A stretch of 35,897 bases of DNA from Streptomyces sp. SID5785 (lineage in GTDB: Bacteria; Actinomycetota; Actinomycetes; Streptomycetales; Streptomycetaceae). Positions 23,435 through 30,114 of this stretch are shown one piece after another. The notes below the pieces were generated by a model. The model saw nothing but the letters and a program-made list of their open reading frames with translations, had not been told where the DNA came from and made no database searches. Position 1 is the stretch's first letter, and the number at the start of each line of letters is the position of its first letter. Where the stretch lies: contig NZ_WWIA01000365.1 in assembly GCF_009870065.1 (NCBI RefSeq), forward strand, positions 1-35,897, in the 5' to 3' direction. A program made the translations under genes and the position numbers.

Positions 23435-24315
23435 CGGACCGGCCCCAGTACATTCCCGAGCACCTCGCCCGGCTCTCCGACGACGCCGCGACCTCGCACC
23501 TGACGGAGGGGCTCCTCAGTGGGAGGGAAGACGTACGGTGCATCGACCTGGACAAGAACACCGAGCCGCTGCCCCCTCAGGAGCGGTGGCGCGCGCAGCC
23601 GATCCGCGACCTCGTCGAGGATGCCATGCACGCGTTCCGTGAGGAGCCGTCCAGGCCCAAGGCCGACGCCTGGCTCGCACCACGCCTGCACGCCACCCTG
23701 CGCCTCACACGGGCCGAAGCTGCGGACCACGACATCTGGAACCACGTGGCGCTCGCGGTGGCACCGGACTACGTGGTCTGGCGTCACGTCTCCCGTCCTC
23801 GACACGGTCGCCCCTCCGTCAACGGCGACCGCTTTCGAGGCGTGTACCACAAGCAGGCCTTCGCCCGCCTCTGGTGGGCCGCGGAACTCTTCCGGGACGG
23901 CCCCGACTACGGGCCGGTCGTGACGGCGTGCGGCAATCAGGACGTCCTGAATTCAGTGCTGCGTACCGCGGAACTCGTCAGTCACCGGCCGACGGCCCTT
24001 GCGATCGTGGATCTGCTGCGGCGCGGGGTGGTGACGAGCACCCGCGAGGTGGTCGCCGTCTCCGCGGCCGTGAACGCCTCCGCCGCCACGCTTGCCTACG
24101 ACGTCCTCGCCCCGGACGTCCCGCGTGAGGCCGAGGCCGTACGGGCCTGGATCGACGGAGCGGAATCGGCCGGCGCAGTGCCGCGCCGCACTCTGTCGTT
24201 CGACGGACCGCCCGAGGAGAAGGCCCCCGAGGCGTCGGTGCGATTCCTGTCGGACTATTTCGAGGGGCTCTTCGTGGACGCTCCGGTGCGGGGGAGGGGC
24301 AGCGAGGCTCCCTGA
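23431..24315 (+). CDS. DUF6339-like protein
   Basis: The 294-aa product begins MTDRPQYIPEHLARLSDD. It contains AWLAPRLHATLRLTRAEAAD (about 79-98) and DIWNHVALAVAPDYVVWRH (about 100-118), which I associate with DUF6339, a family of unknown function. It is mostly helical with no visible catalytic triad or metal site. The ATG overlaps the previous stop by 4 bp. Its 3' end overlaps the convergent methyltransferase gene by 61 bp (24255-24315), so transcripts from the two units are antisense to each other there. The family name is from memory and moderate; the coding call is strong. Confidence 0.75.
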   Translation: MTDRPQYIPEHLARLSDDAATSHLTEGLLSGREDVRCIDLDKNTEPLPPQERWRAQPIRDLVEDAMHAFREEPSRPKADAWLAPRLHATLRLTRAEAADHDIWNHVALAVAPDYVVWRHVSRPRHGRPSVNGDRFRGVYHKQAFARLWWAAELFRDGPDYGPVVTACGNQDVLNSVLRTAELVSHRPTALAIVDLLRRGVVTSTREVVAVSAAVNASAATLAYDVLAPDVPREAEAVRAWIDGAESAGAVPRRTLSFDGPPEEKAPEASVRFLSDYFEGLFVDAPVRGRGSEAP

Positions 24316-25652
24316 TCGGAGCCGTTGCCGGCCCCGTCCTCCTCGTCGGCGGGCGTCGCGGGGTGTCGCGTCGGACAGCCGTCGGCGTGCCCACAGCCGC
24401 GCCGGCGCAGCATCTCGACGAGCGAGCGGTCCACCGGCGGCCAGGTCAGGTTGAGCTCGTCCGGCAGCTCCGGCGTCCGGCCGAATGCGGCGCCGAGCAC
24501 ATGCATGCCGAAGACGGGGGGTACGGCGTTGCCGACCTGCTGGGCCTGATCGTTCCCTGCCCAGGGGTAGTTGCCGGGGAACGACTGCAGTACCCCGGCC
24601 TCGTGGATGGTGAAGCGCGGGATCGTGTTACCGGAACTGTCCTCGAGTCGGTTACGAGACACCTTCCCTGTCACCGTGAAAGACGGTTGATCCCACTTTC
24701 GGATGCCACGGTTCGTGGAAACGCCGCCCGACCCGTAGTTGGAAACGACGTGAAAGTCGCCAGGGCGGTCGATGGTGTCGTGCGACAGGGCAAGTTCTGT
24801 GCGGGCGGCGGAGAGGGCATCGTGAATGGAACGCCACCGACTCTTTTCCGGGGCTTTCGATACGACATCGATGCCCGGAATTGTCTCGTCGTCCTTCTTC
24901 TTTTTTTTCTCGAGCTTCGCTCCGAAACGAAGATGTGTCGGCTTCGGCAGCTCGAGTTCGGACTGCCGATCCTGGTCGGCGGTCGCCAGGCGAGCGATCA
25001 GCACGGCACGCTTGCGGGTCTGCGCGACCCCGTACTCCTCGGTTCTCAGGACGTCGACGACGACCTCGTACCTGACCTCCGAAAGCGGCGAACTCGCCGG
25101 CAGGAACTTCGTCAGCCTGCCGCTGGTCAGCACCTTCTCGTACGCGAGCCAGAGTGGGAAAACCGTGGGCACCTGCTCCAGGACGATCCGCTCGTACGGA
25201 CCGCGGCCCGAAGTGATGGCCTTGATGAGGTATCGCAGGGGCTCGAGGACGAGACCGGTCCTCGGGTCGAGTTCGGACAACTCCTTGTCGATACGCTCGT
25301 CGTCCGGAGTGTCGATGAGTTCGTCGATGAGAGCGGTGACCGTGTCGAGCGCTTTGCGTCCGGCACCCTTTCCAGCGATGGAGAAAGACTGGCACGGCGG
25401 CCCGCCGGTGAGCATCCGCGCGTGCGGCACTTCGTTCCAGCGCTCACTGCGCATCACGGTGACGTCGGCGTGAATCGTCGGAAGCCCTGCCCGGTAGCGG
25501 GTCTCGCAGGCGTTCCCGTCCCATTCGATACCGATGCTGCGCAGATTCGAGAAATGGGCGGCGACGTCCAGTCCACCGGGGCCGGCGAACAGGTCGAGGA
25601 CGTCGAACTCCTCGACGGTGGGAGCAGGCACCTGTGCCTCCGGGTTGTTCAT
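24255..25652 (-). CDS. DNA cytosine-C5 methyltransferase (complete catalytic set)
   Basis: The 465-aa protein has motif I DLFAGPGGLD (20-29), the catalytic motif IV GGPPCQSFS (83-91, Cys87), motif VI VLEQV (157-161), motif VIII QTRKR (211-215) and motif X GNAVPP (374-379). In motif VI the usual ENV reads EQV, with the catalytic Glu kept. It should transfer methyl from S-adenosylmethionine to cytosine C5; the target recognition region lies about residues 225-345. The tail after residue 400 has a CGHADGCPTRH cluster and looks disordered. Start and previous stop overlap by 4 bp (ATGA). An A8 run in the coding strand encodes five lysines (249-253). Probably the protective modification enzyme of the island. 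Confidence 0.95.
   Translation of the reverse strand: MNNPEAQVPAPTVEEFDVLDLFAGPGGLDVAAHFSNLRSIGIEWDGNACETRYRAGLPTIHADVTVMRSERWNEVPHARMLTGGPPCQSFSIAGKGAGRKALDTVTALIDELIDTPDDERIDKELSELDPRTGLVLEPLRYLIKAITSGRGPYERIVLEQVPTVFPLWLAYEKVLTSGRLTKFLPASSPLSEVRYEVVVDVLRTEEYGVAQTRKRAVLIARLATADQDRQSELELPKPTHLRFGAKLEKKKKKDDETIPGIDVVSKAPEKSRWRSIHDALSAARTELALSHDTIDRPGDFHVVSNYGSGGVSTNRGIRKWDQPSFTVTGKVSRNRLEDSSGNTIPRFTIHEAGVLQSFPGNYPWAGNDQAQQVGNAVPPVFGMHVLGAAFGRTPELPDELNLTWPPVDRSLVEMLRRRGCGHADGCPTRHPATPADEEDGAGNGSDQGASLPLPRTGASTKSPSK
24901..24908 (-). repeat. A8 homopolymer (coding strand) with slippery heptamer in the methyltransferase gene
   Basis: On the coding strand eight A are followed by G, in frame as AAA AAA AAG. 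The last seven bases form A AAA AAG in the register known from the dnaX frameshift site. Such a run is rare in this GC-rich window. The minus-one frame beyond it stays open to 24652. Confidence 0.7.
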
Positions 25653-26659
25653 GTGGCTGAAGTGTAGCCGGCGTGGGCGTGTGATCGTCCCGTCAAGGCG
25701 GCGGCCACCGATCGGGCCAGAGCCTCACCCACCGGAGGAGGGGACGCGTGTCCGATCTGGCGATAGCGCGCCGTCTTGCGTCCCTGGAACACCCAGTCTG
25801 TGGGGAAGCCCTGGAGAACCGCCGCCTGCTCGACCGTGATCTTCGCCATGTGGTCCTTGCCCAGGCCCGGATCCCATACGAAATCGGGCCCAGGAACCTC
25901 GTCGCCGAGCGAACCGGCGTTGACTCCCATGCGGGCCCACGCAGCCTTCGAGCCACGTGGCCCCAGATCGGCACCCCCCCGCTTGTCGGAGCCCCCGACC
26001 AAGGTCGGCGCGACCTTGTCCGCCTGGGCCGCCCACCGATCCGCGTCCCCCCACCCGCGTGCCCCCATGGAATGCACGAGCGCGCGTCCGACGGACACGT
26101 ACTCGTCGACCGTGGGAACGGGCCGCTCGAACCAGGGTGCCCAAGGCTCCTTGATCGCGACCAGCACGCCCTGCTTCCGGTCCTGGGGAACGCCGAAGTC
26201 CGCGGCGTTCAGCACGAACCACTCCAGCCTGTAACCGAGGTGTGCCAGCTCGGCACGGGCGAACGAGCGCAGTTCCGCGAATCGGTCGGACTCGACGAAC
26301 CCTGGGACGTTCTCGACGACCAGAGCTCGAGGCTGGACGGAGTGGGTGAGGTAGATCGTGGCCCGGATCAGCCGGATCTCGGTGTCCGAACCGGCCCGTG
26401 TGACTGTCGAGCTGGACTTGACCCGGGGCAGACCGGCCAGCAGCAGGTCGACATCCTGAGCCGACTTGTGTTCCTCGGGCTCGAAGTCGAGAAGGTCGGC
26501 CTGGAGGACGTTCCACCCCGGTCGGTTCGCGCGTAGCGTCGCGCAGGCGCGCGCCTCTTTCTCCAGCAGCAGTCGTGGCGTGAATCCGGCCCGCTCAGCT
26601 CCGAGGGAGAGCCCACCACCTCCGGCACAGACATCGACGAAGGTCAGTACCTCAGACAT
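25649..26659 (-). CDS. C5-methyltransferase homologue lacking the catalytic cysteine
   Basis: The 336-aa protein has the C5-MTase frame: motif I FVDVCAGGGGLSLG (7-20), ENV at 116-118 (VVENVPGF) and a motif VIII-like PQDRKQGVLVA (158-168). A motif X-like GHASPPP stands near residue 311. Motif IV is broken: instead of G-P-P-C it reads LAGLPRVKSS (74-83), so the nucleophile position is Arg79. It therefore cannot methylate by the normal route if this alignment is right. It may bind DNA or S-adenosylmethionine as a regulatory partner of the intact enzyme encoded next (4-bp ATGA overlap). Its start overlaps the vsr-like stop by 8 bp. No frameshift or stop breaks the gene, so it looks maintained rather than decayed. 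Confidence 0.87.
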   Translation of the reverse strand: MSEVLTFVDVCAGGGGLSLGAERAGFTPRLLLEKEARACATLRANRPGWNVLQADLLDFEPEEHKSAQDVDLLLAGLPRVKSSSTVTRAGSDTEIRLIRATIYLTHSVQPRALVVENVPGFVESDRFAELRSFARAELAHLGYRLEWFVLNAADFGVPQDRKQGVLVAIKEPWAPWFERPVPTVDEYVSVGRALVHSMGARGWGDADRWAAQADKVAPTLVGGSDKRGGADLGPRGSKAAWARMGVNAGSLGDEVPGPDFVWDPGLGKDHMAKITVEQAAVLQGFPTDWVFQGRKTARYRQIGHASPPPVGEALARSVAAALTGRSHAHAGYTSAT

Positions 26660-27083
26660 CTCCCCGCCCCGACGCCTTGTGCAAGGACGTGGCGATGCGT
26701 ACCGCCACGTCCTTGGGATCCTCGTGCTCCCAGAAGCGCAACACCGTCCACCCTTCGGCGTGCAGATGCTCGGTGGTCTCCCGGTCCCGAGCCATGTTCC
26801 TGTCCAGCTTCTCGCGCCACCATGCGGCGTTGGCCTTGGGCTGCGTCGCGTGCATGGGGCAGCCGTGCCAGAAGCAGCCGTCGATCAGCACGGCGATCTT
26901 GACGCGGGTGAACGCGATGTCGATGCGCCGCCGGGGCATTCCTGGCACCGGATACTCGACGCGATACCGCATCCCCGCCGCATGCAGCAGTCGCCGTACC
27001 GCGAGCTCGGCGCCCGTGTTCTTGCTGGCCTGCCTGCTCATGCGGGTGGACACGCCGGGAGAGGAGGGCTTCATCTCGGTCAC
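26652..27083 (-). CDS. Very-short-patch-repair (Vsr)-like endonuclease
   Basis: The 143-aa protein matches Vsr over its length: RRRIDIAF (51-58, catalytic Asp55), LIDGCFWHGCP (66-76, His73), WWREKLDRNMARDR (88-101) and LRFWEHE (115-121). Vsr nicks DNA next to T:G mismatches that arise when 5-methylcytosine deaminates; in restriction-type clusters Vsr-like folds may also act as effector nucleases. It is the only nuclease I can recognise with confidence in the island. GTG 27083 is 12 bp after the Z1 stop; ATG 27074 (residue 4) is an alternative start. No strong ribosome site is seen for either. Confidence 0.94.
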   Translation of the reverse strand: MTEMKPSSPGVSTRMSRQASKNTGAELAVRRLLHAAGMRYRVEYPVPGMPRRRIDIAFTRVKIAVLIDGCFWHGCPMHATQPKANAAWWREKLDRNMARDRETTEHLHAEGWTVLRFWEHEDPKDVAVRIATSLHKASGRGDV

Positions 27084-27095
27084 GAGGGTCGAGCC

Positions 27096-30056
27096 TCACA
27101 CATGGGACGGTGCACGGTCGATGATCGCCGCGTCACTCCGACCCGAGTCGAGGGCACGGAAGCGTACCAGTGAGCTGCCGGCGACGGCCGCCGACGCCGG
27201 GGCGACGAAGGCAAATGCCATGACGAGGTCACGCGGGTCGATCGAGCCGTCGGGGTCGATGCGAGGCTCGGACTCCACCACCGGGTACAGCACCAACGCG
27301 CCACGGCGCGGCCGACGGTTGTCCTCGATCGTCGCGTTGCCGTTCAGGCCCGATGCGCCCGCGAGTCGCTTCGCCGCGGCCACATGGCGCGGCTCGCGGA
27401 CGGCGCCGAACAGATTCCCGCGACGCCGATTCCTTCGGGCGAGCGAGAAGGGTCCGTGCCCCAGGATCCGGGCCTCTCGGCGCCGGGCCGATGTCTGCAT
27501 GGGCGCGATCACGAACCAGTCGTCGATCGCGTGGTCCCCCTGCGCGGCGCTCAGGAGGAACTCCAGATGGGGGGAGAATCTCTCCGGAGCCGACCACCGC
27601 AGTTCGCACAGGACCGTCAGCAACTGCGCGTGCGTGATCGTGCCCACCTGCGCGTGGTAGTGCGGGCCGCTGTCCATGGCCAGCGACACCGGGGTCCCGT
27701 CGAGCGATCCGAGCACCGGTTCCCAGCACCGCGCGTTGTGACGCAAGGATTCGGGCTCCTCCGGGTACGCCGTGGGCTCCACCCATACCCCCGGCGAACG
27801 CACCTCCACCAGCTCCGCGTTGAACATCTTGTTCGCCGCCGCGGGCCGCACCCAGGACAGATGCTGGGAGACGAGCGGCGGTACCTGCGACGGGGTCAAC
27901 TGGGGCTTGCCGTCGACGAGTTCCGCGTAGCGGGAGAGCTGCTCGCGGAAGAGCTCCTCGTCACGGCAGATGCCTTCGAACGCCTCGTACAGGTCGGCGG
28001 TCCGCTCGCGGCCGTACGTCTCTTCGCGTCCGATGTACAGGCGGACCAGGTCCTGGTAGCCGGGCCGGAAGCCGAACCACCGGCCCATCTGCATGAGGGT
28101 GTCGGCCTGCCGCGTGGTGCGCCGGTAGTACGTGACCGTCAGGCCCTCGACCGTGAACCCGCGGGACAGTTTGGTGCCGCCCACGAGGATCTTCCAGACC
28201 GGGTCCGGGCCGTTGAAGTCGAGGTCCAGCTGGTCGAAGTAGCGGTCGGAGTCGCCGTTGACGACGAGCACGGGGCGGCCGCCGGAGGCGATGCGCTGCT
28301 TGGCCCCGCTCACGTACTGCTGCAGCTCCTCGTAGGTGCCCGGCGTCGGCAGACCCGGGGCCTGCGCAGCGGAGACCGGACCGAAGTCTCGTTCGTACAG
28401 GCTCCGCAGACGGGCCTGCCCGGCTGTGGACGCGTGGCCCGACTCGTGCCACATGGTGTTGATGCGCAGCGCGAGCTCCGCGTGATCGTCGGTCCTCACG
28501 GATTCGTGCACCAGCATCGTGTGATGGCGGAACGGACCGGCAGGCACTCCGTGGGCGGCGCGGTACAGCTTCAGGGCGCCAGTCAGGAGGAATGCGTCGA
28601 GTGCCTCCTGGAGACGGTCGTCCCCGCCCGAGTCCGCGTAGATGCCGCGTACGTGCGCCTTCTCCTTGGAGTTGGTGAGGTCGCGCTCGTCGAACGGGAC
28701 CGGGTTGTCCAGGTCGTGGAAGTCCTGGACGCCCATGTAGCCGACGGGGCGGGGGAGTGAGATCAGGAAGTCGGAGGGGAAGATGTCCTCACCGTCGGAC
28801 GGGTCGACGAAGACGTTCGCGAACGGCGTCGCCGTGTATCCGACGTACTGGGCGCGCGGGAGCAGGCCGAGGAGCTGGGAGATCTGGGCGTTGATCGCCG
28901 TGCGCTCCGTGCTGCCGGCCGCCCACTTCTTCGGGTTCGACGTGTTGACCGAAGCCTGGTCGGACTCGTCGTCGATGATCAGGGTCGGGATCTCGCCCAA
29001 CAGCGCCTTGATCTGCTTGAGATCCTTGACCAGCTTGCTCAGGACGGCCTTGTTCTTCTTCACGACCATGACGCGGGCCGCAGCGTGATGCAGGTTGGAG
29101 GGGTGGGTCAGCGGAAGGGAGGGATCCCGCTTCTCGTACTCCAGAGCGCGGATGCCGGTCGTGAGCGACTTGTAGTCGTTGTCCCGTGTGGTGAGCCGTT
29201 CGATGTCGAAGGCGCCGTGGGCGGACGGCCTGCCGCCGTGCGAGACGAAGTTCGGCCAGTCGGGGTCCTCGTCGCCCACGTAGTCGACGCCTACGAGCGA
29301 GTCCACGTCGTCGGGGTCGGCGCCGCGCAGGATGTTCTCCTGGCCGATCAGCTCCATGTCGAGACGACGCTGGGTCTGTGCCCGCAGCAGGTTCAGTGTG
29401 CCGCCGAGGACGATCACCAGGCGGTAGCCCGCGTCGATGGCCTTCGCCGTCACGCCGGTGAAGTTGGCCGTCTTGCCGGACTGGACGTAGCCGACGACGA
29501 GCCCCTTCGCCTGGCGGGCGGCGGACTGTTCGGGGTCGGACAGCCGCTCGACCACGGCACGGCTCGCCTCGTCGAGCCCGGCGATCGCCTCGGGTGACCA
29601 GCCCTTGGCGCGCAGCTTCTCCTCGTAGGCCTGCCAGTAGAAGGAGCGGGCGGCGGCGCGCTCGGGGGTGTACCAGGGCGTGAACTCTCTGGTGATCACC
29701 GTCGGAGCCGGAACCTCGGAGACGGGCATCGCGGAGTCGAGGACCTTGCGCAGGTCCGTGCCCAGGCAGAGCCTGTCGTACAGCGCGTCGCGGCGGGCCC
29801 GGGTGCGGGGGCCGCTCCCCGGCGCCCAGGAGGCGTCCTGGGCGAAGTCCCAGCTGTTGAGGTGCCGAGCCCACAGCGCGGCGAGCTGCTCGTCACCGCC
29901 CAGCAGGCGCGCGCGGAAGGTGTCCTCACCGAGGTCCTCGTCCGGGTGGTCCTCGTCAGCGACGAAAGCGGCGAACTTTCCGAAGTGTCGGGGGGACTCG
30001 CCCATGCCGGCCAGGGTGTTCGTGTGGATCTTCAGGAGCGCGTCTTCGGTGGTCAT
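27096..30056 (-). CDS. Z1-domain SF2-type ATPase / predicted endonuclease
   Basis: From ATG 30056 the product is 986 aa. It has Walker A GYVQSGKT (189-196), motif II IIDDESDQAS (360-369) and GYTATPFANVF (406-416). The Z1 core (PF10593) shows GGTKLSRGFTVEGL (626-639) and a motif VI-like QMGRWFGFRPGY (656-667). Z1 proteins are known from restriction-type neighbourhoods with MORC/MutL-like ATPases, Vsr and cytosine methyltransferases, and are predicted to use ATP to handle or cut DNA; the nuclease activity is a family prediction that I cannot confirm. The open frame extends to 30350, but that part lies in the upstream ATPase gene and has a Ser/Thr-rich shadow composition. A 58-bp gap with AGAAAGAG precedes the start. 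Confidence 0.92.
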   Translation of the reverse strand: MTTEDALLKIHTNTLAGMGESPRHFGKFAAFVADEDHPDEDLGEDTFRARLLGGDEQLAALWARHLNSWDFAQDASWAPGSGPRTRARRDALYDRLCLGTDLRKVLDSAMPVSEVPAPTVITREFTPWYTPERAAARSFYWQAYEEKLRAKGWSPEAIAGLDEASRAVVERLSDPEQSAARQAKGLVVGYVQSGKTANFTGVTAKAIDAGYRLVIVLGGTLNLLRAQTQRRLDMELIGQENILRGADPDDVDSLVGVDYVGDEDPDWPNFVSHGGRPSAHGAFDIERLTTRDNDYKSLTTGIRALEYEKRDPSLPLTHPSNLHHAAARVMVVKKNKAVLSKLVKDLKQIKALLGEIPTLIIDDESDQASVNTSNPKKWAAGSTERTAINAQISQLLGLLPRAQYVGYTATPFANVFVDPSDGEDIFPSDFLISLPRPVGYMGVQDFHDLDNPVPFDERDLTNSKEKAHVRGIYADSGGDDRLQEALDAFLLTGALKLYRAAHGVPAGPFRHHTMLVHESVRTDDHAELALRINTMWHESGHASTAGQARLRSLYERDFGPVSAAQAPGLPTPGTYEELQQYVSGAKQRIASGGRPVLVVNGDSDRYFDQLDLDFNGPDPVWKILVGGTKLSRGFTVEGLTVTYYRRTTRQADTLMQMGRWFGFRPGYQDLVRLYIGREETYGRERTADLYEAFEGICRDEELFREQLSRYAELVDGKPQLTPSQVPPLVSQHLSWVRPAAANKMFNAELVEVRSPGVWVEPTAYPEEPESLRHNARCWEPVLGSLDGTPVSLAMDSGPHYHAQVGTITHAQLLTVLCELRWSAPERFSPHLEFLLSAAQGDHAIDDWFVIAPMQTSARRREARILGHGPFSLARRNRRRGNLFGAVREPRHVAAAKRLAGASGLNGNATIEDNRRPRRGALVLYPVVESEPRIDPDGSIDPRDLVMAFAFVAPASAAVAGSSLVRFRALDSGRSDAAIIDRAPSHV

Positions 30057-30114
30057 CGCGGCTGCGGCTCTTTCTGCGGGTGGGTAGGCGTCAGTGCTGG
30101 GGGCCGGTGAACGG

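Noticed and set aside
24363-25667. 434-codon plus-strand frame opposite the methyltransferase
   Set aside because: The minus strand holds all methyltransferase motifs; this is the complementary shadow.
25649-26659. Pseudogene call for the Cys-less methylase
   Set aside because: The frame is intact, coupled to both neighbours, and keeps motif I and ENV; loss of the cysteine alone does not make it a decayed gene.
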